Origin: Calliopsis andreniformis
Lineage: Eukaryota; Arthropoda; Insecta; Hymenoptera; Andrenidae
Length of the DNA: 64,000 nucleotides
Direction of reading: 5' to 3'
Assembly (NCBI RefSeq): GCF_051401765.1
Contig: NW_027480507.1
Coordinates: 1,302,001-1,366,000, forward strand
The notes under the pieces are model-generated. The model was not told the origin of the DNA. It made no database searches and worked only from the letters and a program-made list of their open reading frames with translations. The translations under genes and the position numbers were made by a program. Positions 25,486-39,330 of the stretch are shown here, piece after piece; position 1 is the stretch's first letter, and every line of letters begins with the position of its first letter.

Positions 25486-27010
25486 TCAATTCCCGATCCT
25501 CAATCCTCAATCGTCAACCCTCAGTCCTCATCCCCAATTCTCAATTCTCAATCGTCAATCCTCAATCCTCAATCTTCAATCCTCAATAATCAATCTCCAA
25601 TCCTAGATCCTCAATCCTCAATCCTCAATCCTCAAACATCATTCTTCAATCCTCAATACCCAATCCTCAATCTTCAATCCTCAATCCTCAATCCTCAATC
25701 CTCAATCCTCAATCTTCAATCCTCAATACTCAAACTTCAATCCTCAATCCTCAATTCCCAATCCTCAATCCTCAATCATCAATCCTCAATACTCAATCTT
25801 CAATCCTCAATCCTCAGTCCTCAATCCTCAATCCTCAAACCTCAATCCTCAATCTTCAATCCTCAACACTCAATCCTCAATCTTCAATCCTCAATCCTCA
25901 ATCCTCAATTCTCAATACTCAATCCTCAATCCTCAGACCTCAAACATCAATACTCAACCCTCAATCCTCGTCCTCAACTCACAACCATCAATCCTCAATG
26001 CTCAACCTTCAATCATCAGTATTCAATCTTCAGTCCTCAATCCTCAATCCTCAATCCTCAGTCCTCAATCTTCAATCCTCATTCTTCAATCATCAATACC
26101 CAATCCTCAATCTTCAATCCTCAATCCTCAATCCTCAATTCTCAATCCTCAATCCTCAGTCCTCAGTCCTCAAACCTCAATCCTCAACCCTCGGCCCTCA
26201 TCCTCAATCCTCAATCCTCATTCCTCAATCCCCAATCTTCAACCATCAATACTCAATCTTCAATAATCAATCCTCAATTCTCAATCCTCAATACTAAATC
26301 CTCAATCGTCTATCCTCAGTCGCCAATCCTCAATCCTCAATCCTCAATCCTCAATCCACAATCCTCATTCTTCAATCCTCAACACCCAATCCTCAATCTT
26401 CAATCCTCAATCCTCAACCCTCAATTCTCAATCCTCAATTCTCAATCCTCAGACCTCAAACATCAATACTCAACCATCAGTCCTCAGTACTCAATCTGCA
26501 ATCCTCAATCCTCAGTCCTCAATCCTCAATACTCATTCTTCAATCCTCAATACCCAATCCTCAATCTTCAATCCTCAATCCTCAATCCTCATTCTTCAAT
26601 CCTCAACACCCAATCCTCAATCTTCAATCCTCAATCCTCAATCCTCAGACCTCAATCCTCAATCTTGAATACTCAATACTCAATCTTCAATCCTCAATCC
26701 TCAATCCTCAATCCTCAATCCTCAATCCTCATTCTTCAATCCTCAACACACAATCGTCAATCTTCAATCCTCAATCCTCAATCCTCAAATCTCAATCCTC
26801 AATCCTCAATCCTCAGACCTCAAACATCAATACTCAACCATCAGTCCTCGTCCTCAATCCACAACCCTCAATCCTCGATCCTCAATCTTCAATCATCAAT
26901 ATTCAATCTTCAATCCTCAATCCTCAATCCTCAATACTCAATCCTGAATCCACAATCCTCAATCCTCAATACTCATCCATCAATACTCAATTCTCAATAC
27001 TCAATAGAAT

Positions 27011-27028
27011 ATCCTGAATTCTCAGGAT
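27011..27028. repeat. Hairpin module
   Basis: Perfect arms; lies 502 bases before the anchor of the next 112-bp module. Confidence 0.9.
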
Positions 27029-27512
27029 TCAATACTCAAACCTCAACACTCAACCCTCAATCCTCAATCCTCAATCCTCAATCCTCAATTTTCAATCCTC
27101 GATACTCAATCTTCAATCCTCCTTCCTCAATCCTCAATCCTCAATCCTCAATCCTCAATCGCCAGGCTTCAATCCTCAATACTCAATCTTCAATCCACAA
27201 TCCTCAATCCTCACTCCTCAATCCTCATTCTTCAATCCTCAATACCCAATCCTCAATGTTCAATCTTCAACCCTCGGTCCTCAATTCTCAGTCCTCAATC
27301 CTCAGTCCTCAGACCTCAAACCTCAATCCTCAACCCTCAGCACTAATCCTCAGTCCTCAATCCTCAATCTTCAATCCCCAATCCTCAATCCTCATGCCTC
27401 AATCCTCAATCCTCAATCCTCAGTCATGAAGCCTCAATCCTGAATACTCAATCCTGAATCCACAAACTTCAGACCTCAGACCTGAACAATCAGATGTCAA
27501 TCCTCAATCCTC

Positions 27513-27624
27513 AATAGAATATCATCAATTCACAGTTTTCAATACTCAATACTCAATCTGCAATCTTCAAATTTCTATCCACAAACATCAACTCTCACCA
27601 CTCAACCCTCAACACTCAGTCCCC
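27513..27624 (+). repeat. 112-bp anchor module
   Basis: ATCATC subtype with TTTCTATCC and CAACTCTCACC. Its upstream TGAACAATCAGATGTC is shared with 6,482 and 10,238. Confidence 0.9.
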
Positions 27625-28065
27625 AATCCTCAATCTTCAATCCTCAATCCTCAATCCTCAATCCTCAATACTCAATGCTCAATCCTCAATCCTCAATTCT
27701 CAACACTCAACCTTCAATCCTCAGTACTCAATCTGCAATCCTCAATCCCCAGTCCTCAATCCTCAATCGTCATTCTTCAATCCTCAATACCCAATCCTCA
27801 ATCTTCAATCCTCAATCCTCAAACCTCCATCCTCAATCCTCAATTCTCAATCCTGAATCCTCCATCCTGAGACCTCAAACATCAATCCTCAACCCACAGT
27901 CCACGTCCTCAATACACAACCCTCAATCCTCGATCCTCAATCTTCAATCATGAATATTCAATCTTCAATCCTCAATCCTCAATCCTCAATACTCAATCCT
28001 CAATCCTCAATCCTCAATCCTCAATACTCAACCATCAATCCTCAATTCTCAATACTCAATAGAAT

Positions 28066-28083
28066 ATCCTGAACTCTCAGGAT
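28066..28083. repeat. Hairpin module, ACTC loop
   Basis: Arms intact, loop ACTC, EcoRI site lost. First of the 28-32 kb run. Confidence 0.88.
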
Positions 28084-28825
28084 TCAATACTCAAACCTCA
28101 ACACTCAACCCTCAATCCTCAATCCTCAATCCTCGATCCTGAATCCTCAATCCTCAATCTTGAATCCTGAATACTCAATCTTCAATCCTCTATCCTGAAT
28201 CTTCATTCCTCAACACTCAATCTTCAATCCTCAATCCTCAATACCCAATCCTCAATCCTCAGACCTCAATCATCAATACTCAACCCACAGTCCTCGTCCT
28301 CAATCCACAACCATCAATCCTCAATGCTCAATCTTCAATCATCAATATTCAGTCTTCAGTCCTCAAAGCTCAATCCTCAATCCTCAGTCCTCTATCTTCA
28401 ATCCTCATTCTTCAATCCTTAACACCCAATCCTCAATCTTCAATCCTCAATCCTCAACCCTCAATTCTCAATACTCAATCCTCAATCCTCAGACCTCAAA
28501 CATCAATACTCAACACTCAGTCCTCGTCCTCAATCCACAACACTCAATCCTCGATCCTCAATCTTCAATCATCAATATTCAATCTTCAGTCCTCAATCCT
28601 CAATCCTCAATCCTCAATCCTCCATCCTCAGACCTCAAACATCAATACTCAACCCTCAGTCCTCGTCCTCAATCCACAACCCTCAATCCTCGATCCTCAA
28701 TCTTCAATCACCAATATTCAATCTTCAATCCTCAATCCTCAATCCTCAATACTCAATCCTCAATCCTCAATCCTCAATCCTCAATACTCAACCATCAATC
28801 CTCAATTCTCAATACTCAATAGAAT

Positions 28826-28843
28826 ATCCTGAATTCTCAGGAT
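28826..28843. repeat. Hairpin module
   Basis: Perfect arms, ATTC loop; 760 bases after the previous one. Confidence 0.9.
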
Positions 28844-29718
28844 TCAATACTCAAACCTCAACACTCAACCCTCAATCCTCAATCCTCAATCCTCGATCCT
28901 GAATCCTCAATCCTCAATCCTCAATCTTCAATCCTCAATACTCAGTCTTCAATCCCCAAACCTCAATCCTCAATCCTCAATCCTCAACCCTCAATTCTCA
29001 ATACTCAATCCTCAATCCTCAGACCTCAAGCATCAATACTGAACCCTCAGTCCTCGTCCTCAATCCACAACCCTCAATCCTCGATCCTCAATCTTCAATC
29101 ATCGATATTCAATCTTCAATCCTCAACCTTCAATCCTCAATACTCAATCCTCATTCTTCAATCATCAATACCCAATCCTCAATCTTCAATCCTCAATCCT
29201 CAATCCTCAATTCTCAATCCTCAATCCTCAGTCCTCAGTCCTCAAACCTCAATCCTCAAACCTCGGCCCTCATCCTCAATCCTCAATCCTCAATCCTCAA
29301 TCCTCAATCATCAATCATCAATACTCAATCTTCAATAATCAATCCTCAATTATCAATCCTCAATACTCAATCCTCAATCGTCTATCCTCAGTCGCCAATC
29401 CTCAATCCTCAATCCTCAATCCTCAATCCTCAATCCTCATTCTTCAATCCTCAACACCCAATCCTGAATCTTCAATCCTCAATCCTCAACCCTCAATTGT
29501 CAATCCTCAATCCTCAATCCTCAGACCTCAAACATCAATACTCAACCATCAGTCCTCGTCCTCAATCCACAACCCTCAATCCTCGATCCTCAATCTTCAA
29601 TTATCAATATTCAATCTTCAATCCTCAATCCTCAATCCTCAATACTCAATCCTCAATCCACAATCCTCAATCCCCAATACTCAACCATCAATCCTCAATC
29701 CTCAATACTCAATAGAAT

Positions 29719-29736
29719 ATCCTGAATTCTCAGGAT
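29719..29736. repeat. Hairpin module
   Basis: Perfect arms, ATTC loop; local partner 600 bases downstream. Confidence 0.9.
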
Positions 29737-30318
29737 TCAATACTCAAACCTCAACACTCAACCCTCAATCCTCAGTCCTCAATCCTCAATCCTCAATTTT
29801 CAATCCTCAATCCTCAATCTTCAATCCTCAATACTCATCCTCAATACTCAATCCTCAATCCTCAATGCTCAATCCTCAATCCTCAATCCTCAACACTCAA
29901 CCTTCAATCCTCAGTACTCAATCTGCAATCCTCAATCCCCAGTCCTCAATCCTCAGACCTCAATCCTCAATCTTCAATCCTCAATACTCAATCTTCAATC
30001 CTCAATCCTCAATCCTCAATCCTCAATCCTCATTCTGCAATCCTCAACACCCAATCCTCAACCTTCAATCATCAATCCTCAATCCTCAATTCTCATTCCT
30101 CAATCCTCCATCCTCAGACCTCAAACATCAATCCTCAACCCACAGTCCTCGTCCTCAATCCACAACCCCCAATCCTCGATCCTCAATCTTCAATCATCAA
30201 TATTCAATCTTCAATCCTCAATCCTCAATCCTCAATACTCAATCCTCAATCCTCAATCCTCAATCCTCTATCCTCAATACTCAACCATCAATCCTCAATT
30301 CTCAATACTCAATAGAAT

Positions 30319-30336
30319 ATCCTGAACTCTCAGGAT
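30319..30336. repeat. Hairpin module, ACTC loop
   Basis: Arms intact, loop changed relative to its partner at 29,719. Confidence 0.88.
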
Positions 30337-31350
30337 TCAATACTCAAACCTCAACACTCAACCCTCAGTCCTCAATCCTCAATCCTCGATCCTGAATCCT
30401 CAATCCTCAATCCTCAATCTTCAATCCTCAATACTCATCCTCAATCCTCAATCCTCAATCCTCAATGCTCAATCCTCAATCCTCAATCCTCAACCCTCAA
30501 TCTTCAATCCTCAGTACTCAATCTGCAATCCCCTATCCTCAGTCCTCAATCCTCAATCCTCAATCCTCATTCTTCAATCCTCAACACCCAATCCTCAATC
30601 TTCAATCCTCAATCCTCAATCCTCAATTCTCAATACTCAATCCTCAGTCCTCAGACCTCAAGCATCAATACTCAACCCTCAGTCCTCGTCCTCAATCCAC
30701 CACCGTCAATCCTCGATCCTCAATCTTCAATCATCGATATTCAATCTTCAATCCGCAATCCTCAATCCTCAATACTCAATCCTCATTCTTCAATCATCAA
30801 TCCCCAATCCTCAATCTTCAATCCTCAATCCTCAATCCTCAATTCTCAATCCTCAATCCTCAGTCCTCAGTCCTCAAACCTCAATCCTCAACCCTCGGCC
30901 CTCATCCTCAATCCTCAATCCTCAATCCTCAATCCTCAATCTTCAATCCTCAATACTCAATCTTCAATAATCAATCCTCAATTCTCAACCCTCAATACTC
31001 AATCCTCAATCGTCTATCCTCAGCCGCCAATCCTCAATCTTCAATCCTCAATCCTCAATGCTCAATCCTCAATCCTCAGTCTTCAATGCTCAATACTCAA
31101 TCTTCAATCCTCAATCCTTAGTCCTCAATTCTCAATCCTCAATCCTCCATCCTCAGACCTCAAACATCAATACTCAACCCTCAGTCCTCGTCCTCAATCC
31201 ACAGCCCTCAATCCTCGATCCTCAATCTTCAATCATCAATATTCAACCTTCAATCCTCAATTCTCTATCCTCAATACTCAATCGTCAATCCTCAATCCTC
31301 AATCCTCAATACAAAACCATCAATCCTCAATTCTCATTACTCAATAGAAT

Positions 31351-31368
31351 ATCCTGAACTCTCAGGAT
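31351..31368. repeat. Hairpin module, ACTC loop
   Basis: Arms intact; upstream variant TTCTCATTACTC. Confidence 0.88.
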
Positions 31369-32167
31369 TCAATACTCAAACTTCAACACTCAACCCTCAA
31401 TCCTCAATCCACAATCCTCGATCCTGAATCCTGAATCCTCAGTCCTCAATCTTCAATCCTCAATACTCATCCTCAATCCTCAATCCTCAATCTTCAATGC
31501 TCAATCCTCAATCCTCAATCCTCAACCCTCAATCTTCAATCCTCAGTACTCAATCTGCAATCCTCAATCCTCACTCCTCAATCCTCAATACTCATTCTTC
31601 AATCCTCAATACCCAATCCTCAATCTTCAATCCTCAATCCTCAATCCTCAATCCTCAATACTCATTCTTCAATCCTCAACACCCAATCCTCAATCTTCAA
31701 TACTCAATCCTCAATCCTCAGACCTCAATCGTCAATCTTCAATACTCAATACTCAATCTTCAATCCTCAATCCTCAATCCTCAATCCTCAATCCTCAATC
31801 CTCATTCTTCAATCCTCAACACCCAATCCTCAATCTTCAATCCTCAATCCTCAATGCTCAATCCTCAATCCTCAACCTTCAATCCTCAATACGCAATCTT
31901 CAATCCTCAATCCTTAGTCCTCAATCCTCAATCCTCAATTCTCAATTCTCAATCCCTAATCCTCCATCCTCAGACCTCAAACATCAATACTCAACCCTCA
32001 GTCGTCGTCCTCAATCAACAACACTCAATCCTCGATCCTCAATATTCAATCATCAATATTCAATCCTCAATCCTCAATCCTCAATCCTCAATACTCAATC
32101 CTCAATCCTCAATCCTCAATCATCAATACTCAATCATCAATCGTCAATTCTCAATACTCAATAGAAT

Positions 32168-32185
32168 ATCCTGAATTCTCAGGAT
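32168..32185. repeat. Hairpin module
   Basis: Perfect arms, ATTC loop; last of the 28-32 kb run. Confidence 0.9.
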
Positions 32186-32279
32186 TCAATACTCAAACCT
32201 CAACACTCAACCCTCAATCCTCAATCCTCAATCTTCAATCCTCAATACTCATCCTCAATCCTCAATCCTCAATCTTCAA

Positions 32280-34200
32280 TGCTCAATCCTCAATCCTCAA
32301 TCCTCAACCCTCAATCTTCAATCCTCAGTACTCAATCTGCAATCCTCAATCCTCAGTCCTCAATCCTCAATACTCATTCTTCAATCCTCAATACCCAATC
32401 CTCAATCTTCAATCCTCAATCCTCAATCCTCAATCCTCAATACTCATTCTTCAATCCTCAGCACCCAATCCTCAATCTTCAATCCTCAATCCTCAATCCT
32501 CAGACCTCAATCCTCAAGCTTCAATACTCAATACTCAATCCTCAATCCTCAATCCTCAGTCCTCAACCATCAATTCTGAATCCTCAATCCTGCATCCTCA
32601 ATCTTCAGCCCTCTGTCCTCAAGAATAAGTTGTCAATCCTCAATCTTCAATACTCAATCGTCAATCCTCAGTCCTCAATCCTCAATCCTCGATTCTCGTT
32701 CCTCAGTCCTCAATCCTCAACCCTCAGTCCTCATCCTCAATTCTCAATTCTCAATCCTCAATCCTCAATCCTCAATCTTGAATCCTCAATAATCATTCTC
32801 CAATCCTAGATCCTCAATCCCCAATCCTCAATCCTTAATCCTCAATCTTCAATCCTCAATCCCCAGTACTCAATCTTCAATCCTCAATGCTCAATCCTCA
32901 ATCCTCAATCCTCAGTCCTCAATCCTGAATCCTCAATCCTCAAACCTCAATCCTCAACCGTCAGTCCTCGTCCTCAATCCTCAACACTCAATCCTCAATC
33001 CTCTATCTTCAATCCTCAATCCTCGATTCTCAATCCTCAATCTTCAATCCTCAAACTTCAATCCTCAATCCCCAATCATCAATCCTCAATCCTCAATCCT
33101 CAATCCTCAACCCCAATCTTCAATCCTCAATACTCAATCTTCAATAATCATTCCTCAACTCTCAATCCTCAATACTCAATCCTCAATCGTCAGTCCTCAA
33201 TCCCCAATCCTCAATCTTCAATCCTCAATCCTCAATCCTCAATCCTCAATCCTCAATCTTCAATCCTCAATACTCAAACTTCAATCCTCAATCCCCAATC
33301 ATCAATCCTCAATCCTCAATCCTCAATCCTCAGTCCTCAATCCTCAGTCCTCAATCCTCAATCCTCGATTCTCGTTCCTCAATCCTCAATCCTCAACCCT
33401 CAGCCCTCATCCTCAATCCTCAATCCTCAATCCTCAATCCCCAATCTTCAATCCTCAATACTCAATCTTCAATAATCATTCCTCAATTCTCAATCCTCAA
33501 TACTCAATCCTCAATCGTCAGTCCTCAATCCCCAATTCTCAATCTTCAATCCTCAATCCTCAATCCTCAATCCTCAATCCTCAATCCTCAATCTTCAATC
33601 CTCAATACTCAAACTTCAATCCTCAATCCTCAATCCTCAATCCTCAACTTTCAATCCTCAATACTCAATCTTCAATCCTCAATCCTCAATCCTCAATCCT
33701 CAATCGTCAGTCTTCAATCCTCAATAATCAATCTTCAATCCTCAATCCTCAATCCTCAATCCTCAATCCTCAATCCTCAATCCTCAATCCTCATTCTTCA
33801 ATCCTCAATACCCAATCCTCAACCTTCAATCCTCAATCCTCAATCCTCAATCCTCAATCCTGAATCATCAATCCTCAATAATCAATCCTCAGTCCCAAAT
33901 CCTCAATTTTCAATACGCAATCCTCAATCCTCAATCTTCAATCCCCAATACTCAATCTTCAATCCTCAATCCCCAATCATCAATCCTCAATCCTCAATCC
34001 TCAATCCTCAGTCCTCAATCCTCAGTCCTCAATCCTCAATCCTCGATTCTCGTTCCTCAATCCTCAATCCTCAACCCTCAGTCCTCATCCTCAATTCTCA
34101 ATTCTCAATCCTCAATCCTCAATCCTCAATCCTCAAGCCCCAATCATCAACCTTCAATCCTCGATACTCAATCTTCAATCCACAATCCTCAATCCTCTAT
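32280..34200 (+). repeat. Mixed heptamer segment without anchor modules
   Basis: Contains a GCCCTCTG module at 32,608 and several copies of the flank GATTCTCGTTCC (near 32,690, 33,366 and 34,044). The string CCCCAATCATCAATCC recurs with it, as in duplication B near 19,390. Otherwise it holds only heptamer variants; no gene is seen. Confidence 0.75.
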
Positions 34201-34744
34201 CCTCAATCCCCAATCCTCAATCCTCGACCGTCAACATTCAATACTCAATACTCAACCCTAGATCCTCAATCCTCAATCTTCAATCCTCAACACTCAATCT
34301 GCAATATTCAATCCTCAAACCTCAATCCTCAATCCTCAATGTTCAATCCTCAATACCCAATCCTCAATCTTCAATCCTCAATCCTCAATCCTCAATCCAC
34401 AATCCTCAATCCTCAATCCACAGTCCTCAGTCCTCAACCATCAATTCTGAATCCACAATCCTGCATCCTCAATCTTCAGCCCTCTGTCCTCAACAATAAG
34501 TTGTCAATCCTCAGTCTTCAATACTCAATCGTCAATCCTCAGTCCTCAATCCTCAATCCTGAATCCTCAATCCTCAATCCTCGATCCTCAATCCTCAATC
34601 TTCAATCATCAATACTCAATCTTCAATCCTCAATCATCAATCCTCAATCCTCAATCCTCAATCCTCAATAATCAACGCACAACCCTCAGCCATCAATACT
34701 CAATAATCAACCATCAACCCTCAATTCTCAATACTCAATAGAAT

Positions 34745-34762
34745 ATCCTGTATTCTCATGTT
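34745..34762. repeat. Diverged anchor module without hairpin
   Basis: ATCCTGTATTCTCATGTT after the AATAGAAT anchor: same position and length as the hairpin, but the arms cannot pair fully. Confidence 0.75.
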
Positions 34763-35016
34763 TCAATACTCAATCCACAATATTCAATAATCAAATCTCA
34801 ATCCTCAAACATCAATTCTCAACACACAGTCCTCATCACTCAGTACTCTCTCTTCAATCCTCCATCCTCAATCCTCAGTCCTCAAGCGTCAATCCTCAAA
34901 CCTCAATCCTCAACCCTCAATCCTCAGTCCTCAAACTTCAATCCCGAATCCTCAATCCTGAATCCTCAATCTTCAGCGCTCAGTCGTCAACAATCAATTG
35001 TCGATCCTCAATCCTC

Positions 35017-35128
35017 AATAGAATATCCTCAATTCACAGTTTTCAATACTCAATCCCCATACTTCAATCTTCAAATCTCAATCCACAAACTACAATCCTC
35101 GTGACTCAACACTCAACGCTCAGTCCTC
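35017..35128 (+). repeat. 112-bp anchor module, diverged
   Basis: ATCCTC subtype, closest to plain heptamers: AATAGAATATCCTCAATTC, then CAATCCCCATAC, CAAACTACAATCC and CAACGCTCAGTCCTC. Length is still 112. Confidence 0.85.
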
Positions 35129-35311
35129 AATCTTCAATCCTCAATCCTCAACCCTCAATCTTCAATCCTCAATACTCAATATTCAATACTCAATCCTCAA
35201 TTCTGAATACTCAATCCTCAATCCTCAATCCTTAATCCTCAATCCTCAATCCTCAATAATCAACGCACAGCCCTCAACCATCAATCCTCAATTCCCAGTA
35301 CTCAATAGAAT

Positions 35312-35329
35312 ATCCTGAATTCTCATGGT
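35312..35329. repeat. Diverged anchor module, half-formed hairpin
   Basis: ATCCTGAATTCTCATGGT: the left arm and loop match the hairpin module; the right arm lacks the AGGAT end. Confidence 0.75.
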
Positions 35330-35352
35330 TCAATACTCAATCCACAATATTC

Positions 35353-38095
35353 AATAATCAAATCTCAACCCTCAAACATCAATTCTCAAAACACAATCCT
35401 CAACACTCAGTCCTCTCTCTTCAATCCTCCATCCTCAATCCTCAATCCTCAAGCGTCAATCCTCAATCCTCAATCCTCAAACTTCAATAGTAAGTCCCAA
35501 ATCCTCAATCTTCAATACTCAATCCTCAATCCTCAATCTTCAATCCCCAATACTCAATCCTCAATCCTCAATCCCCAATCCTCAATCTTCAAACCTCAAT
35601 CCTCAGTCCTCAATCCTCAATCCTCATTCTTCAATCCTCAATACCCAATCCTCAATCTTCAATCCTCAATCCTCAATCCTCAATACTCAATCCTCAATCG
35701 TCAGTCCTCAATCCCCAATCCTCAATCTTCAATCCTCAATCCTCAATCCTCAATCCTCAATCCTCAATCTTCAACCCTCAACACTCAAACTTCAATCATC
35801 AATCCTCAATCCTCAATCCTCAATCCTCAATCCTCAATCCTCAATTTTCAATCCTCAATACTCAATCTTCAATCCTCAATCCTCAATCCTCAATCCTCAA
35901 TCCTCAATCGTCAGTCTTCAATCCTCAATACTCAATCTTCAATCCTCAATCCTCAATCTTCAATCCTCAATCATCAATCCTCAGTCCTCAATCCTCATTC
36001 TTCAATCCTCAATACCCAATCCTCGATCTTCAATCCTCAACCCTCAATCCTCAAACCTCAATCCTCAATCATCAATCCGCAATCATCAATCCTCAGTCCC
36101 AAATCCTCAATCTTCAATACTCAATCCTCAATCCTCAATCTTCAATCCCCAATACTCAATCTTCAATCCTCAATCCCAAATCCTCAATCCTCAATCCTCA
36201 ATCCTCAATCCTCAGTCCTCAGTCCTCAACCATGAATCCTGAATCCTCAATCCTGCATCCTCAATCTTCAGCCCTCTGTCCTCAACAATCAGTTGTCAAT
36301 CCTCAATCTTCAGTCCTCAATCCTCAATCATCAATCTTCAATCCTCAATACCCAATCCTCAATCTTCAATCCTCAATCCTCAATCCTCAATTCTCAATCC
36401 TCTATCCTCAGTCCTCAGTCCTCAGCCCTCAAACCTCAATCCTCAACCCTCAGCCCTCATCCTCAATCCTCAATCCTCAATCCTCAATCCTCAATCTTCA
36501 ATCCTCAATACTCAATCTTCAATCCTCAATCCTCAATCCTCAATCCTCAATCCTGAATCTTCAATCCTCAATACTCAAACTTCAATCCTCAATCCTCAAT
36601 CCTCAATCCTCAATCCTCAATCCTCAGTCCTCAATCCTCAATCCTCATTCTTCAATCCTCAATACCCAATCCTCAATCTTCAATCCTCAATCCTCAATCC
36701 TAATTTCTCAATCCCCAATCCTCAGTCCTCAGTCCTCTAACCTCAATCCTCAACCCTCAGTCCTCATCCTCAGTCCTCAATTCTCAATCCTCAATCCTCA
36801 ATCTTCAATCCTCAATACTCAATCTTCAATCCTCAATCCTCAGTCCTCAATCCTCAATCCTCAAACCTCAATCCTGAATCTTCAATCCTCAACACTCAAT
36901 CTGCAATATTCAATCCTCAATCCTCAATCCTCAATCCTCAATATTCAATCCTCAATCCCCAATCCTCTATCTTCAATCCTCAATCCTCAATCCTCAATCC
37001 ACAATCCTCAATCCTCAATCCTCAGTCCTCAGTCCTCAACCATCAATTCTGAATCCTCAATCCTGCATCCTCAATCTTCAGCCCTCTGTCCTCAACAATA
37101 AGTTGTCAATCCTCAATCTTCAATACTCAATCGTCAATCCTCTGTCCTCAATCCTCAATCCTCGATTCTCGTTCCTCAATCCTCAATCCTCAACCCTCAG
37201 TCCTCATCCTCAATTCTCAATTCTCAATCCTCAATCCTCAATCCTCAATCTTGAATCCTCAATAATCATTCTCCAATCCTAGATCCTCAATCCCCAATCC
37301 TCAATCCTTAATCCTCAATCTTCAATCCTCAATCCCCAGTACTCAATCTTCAATCCTCAATGCTCAATCCTCAATCCTCAATCCTCAGTCCTCAATCCTG
37401 AATCCTCAATCCTCAAACCTCAATCCTCAACCGCCAGTCCTCGTCCTCAATCCTCAACACTCAATCCTCAATCCTCTATCTTCAATCCTCAATACTCAAT
37501 ATTCAATCCTCAGTCCTCAAACCTCAATCCTCAACCCTCAGCCCTCGTCCTCAATCCTCAATCCTCAATCCTCAATCCCCAATCTTCAATCCTCAATACT
37601 CAATCTTCAATAATCATTCCTCAATTCTCAATCCTCAATACTCAATCCTCAATCGTCAGTCCTCAATCCCCAATCCTCAATCTTCAATCCTCTGTCCTCA
37701 ATACTAGGTTGTCAATCCTCAATCTTCAATACTCAATCGTCAATCCTCAGTCCTCAATCCTCAATCCTCGATTCTCGTTCCTCAATCCTCAATCCTCAAC
37801 CCTCAGTCCTCATCCTCAATTCTCAATTCTCAATCCTCAATCCTCAATCCTCAATCCTCAATCTTGAATCCTCAATCTTCAATCTTCAATCCTCAACCCT
37901 CAACCCTCAATCCTCAATCCTCAATCATCAATCCTCAATCATCAATCCTCAGTCCCAAATCCTCAATCTTCAATACTCAATCCTCAATCCTCAATCCTCA
38001 ATCTTCAATTCCCAATACTCAATTTTCAATCCTCAATCCCCAATCCTCAATCCTCAATCCTCAATCCTCAATCCTCAGTCCTCAGTCCTCAACCA
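35353..38095 (+). repeat. Mixed segment with a copy of 4.34-4.96 kb
   Basis: After about 0.3 kb of diverged heptamers, the part around 35.69-36.31 kb is colinear with 4.34-4.96 kb at offset 31,352; the ATGAATCC variant is at 4,880 and 36,232. Further on, 36.6-37.1 kb resembles 22.0-22.4 kb (GCCCTCTG at 37,081). No anchor module and no gene are seen. Confidence 0.75.
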
Positions 38096-39330
38096 TCAAT
38101 CCTGCATCCTCAATCTTCAGCCCTCTGTCCTCAACAATCAGTTGTCAATCCTCAATCTTCAATACTCAATCGTCAATCCTCAGTCCTCAATCCTCAATCC
38201 TCAATTCCCGATCCTCAATCCTCAATCCTCAACCCTCAGTCCTCATCCCCAATTCTCAATTCTCAATCCTCAATCCTCAACCCTCAATCTTCAATCCTCA
38301 ATAATCAATCTCCAATCCTAGATCCTCAATCCTCAGTCCTCAATCCTCAATCATCAATCTTCAATCCTCAATACCCAATCCTCAATCTTCAATCCTCAAT
38401 CCTCAATCCTCAATTCTCAATCCTCTATCCTCAGTCCTCAGTCCTCAGCCCTCAAACCTCAATCCTCAACCCTCAGCCCTCATCCTCAATCCTCAATCCT
38501 CAATCCTCAATCCTCAATCTTCAATCCTCAATACTCAATCTTCAATCCTCAATCCTCAATCCTCAATCCTCAATCCTCAATCCTCAATCTTCAATCCTCA
38601 ATACTCAAACTTCAATCCTCAATCCTCAATCCTCAATCCTCAATCCTCAATCCTGAATCCTCAACCCTCAGACCTCAGACATCAATACACAGCCCTCAGT
38701 CCTCGTCCTCAATCCACAACCATCAATCCTCAATCCTCAATCTTCAATCATCAATATTCAATCTTCAGTCCTCAATCCTCAATCCTCAATGTTCAATCCG
38801 CAATACCCTATTCTCAATCTTCAATCCTCAATCCTCTATCCTCAATCCTCAATCCTCGATCCACAATCCTCAATCCTCAGTCCTCAAAACTCAAACCTGA
38901 ATACTCAATCCTGAATCCTCAACCTTCAGAACTCAGCCCTCAACAATCAGTTGTCAATTCTCAATCCTCAACAGAATATAATCAATTCACAGATTTCAAT
39001 ACTCAATACTCAATCTGCAATCTTCAAATCTCTATCCACAAACGTCAATTCTCATCATTCAACCCTCAACACTCAGTCCCCAATCCTCAATCTTCAATCC
39101 TCAATCCTCAATCCTCAATCCTCAATCCTCAATCTTCAATCCTCAATACTCAATCTTCAATCCTCCATTCTCAATCCTCAATCCTTAATCCTCAATCCTC
39201 AATCGCCAGGCTTCAATCCTCAATACTCATCCTCAATCCTCAATCCTCAATCCTCAACCCTCAATCCTCAATCCTCAATCCTCAACCCTCAATCATCAAT
39301 CCTCAGTACTCCTTCTGCAATCCTCAGTCC
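38095..39330 (+). repeat. Higher-order block H, copy 2
   Basis: Same order as at 2.23 kb: GCCCTCTG at 38,120, 112-bp module at 38,970, CGCCAGG at 39,204. This copy has the unusual anchor AACAGAATAT in place of AATAGAATAT. Confidence 0.85.
38970..39081 (+). repeat. 112-bp anchor module
   Basis: H2 copy with the anchor changed to AACAGAATAT; the rest matches the AATC subtype. Confidence 0.9.

Larger units (their letters stand above)
25485..28000 (+). repeat. Mixed heptamer segment with hairpin and 112-bp modules
   Basis: Heptamers with a hairpin at 27,011 and a 112-bp module at 27,513. The stretch just before the latter (TCATGAAGCCTCAATCCTG, near 27,423) also precedes the modules at 6,482 and 10,238, so these three belong to one lineage. 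No gene is seen. Confidence 0.75.
28000..32280 (+). repeat. Hairpin-punctuated subarray
   Basis: Six hairpin modules lie at 28,066, 28,826, 29,719, 30,319, 31,351 and 32,168, spaced 760, 893, 600, 1,032 and 817 bases, with no 112-bp module between them. Local copies are recognisable: 29,719-29,865 repeats at 30,319-30,465 (offset 600). The AATGCTCAATCC at 31,497 repeats at 32,279 (offset 782, against 817 for the hairpins, a difference of five heptamers). This is the densest run of hairpins in the window. Confidence 0.82.
34200..35353 (+). repeat. Diverged higher-order block E, copy 1
   Basis: The block starts near CTCGACCGTCAAC (34,225) and contains a GCCCTCTG module (34,479), two diverged anchor modules (34,745 and 35,312) and the most aberrant 112-bp module (35,017). 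It also carries motifs rare elsewhere: AATCAACGCAC, CAAACTACAATCC, CTCAAGCGTCAATCC. It pairs with 46.5-47.96 kb at offset 12,312 on the left and 12,605 on the right, so about 293 bases present in copy 2 are absent here near 34,555. It looks like an older lineage of the array. Confidence 0.83.
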
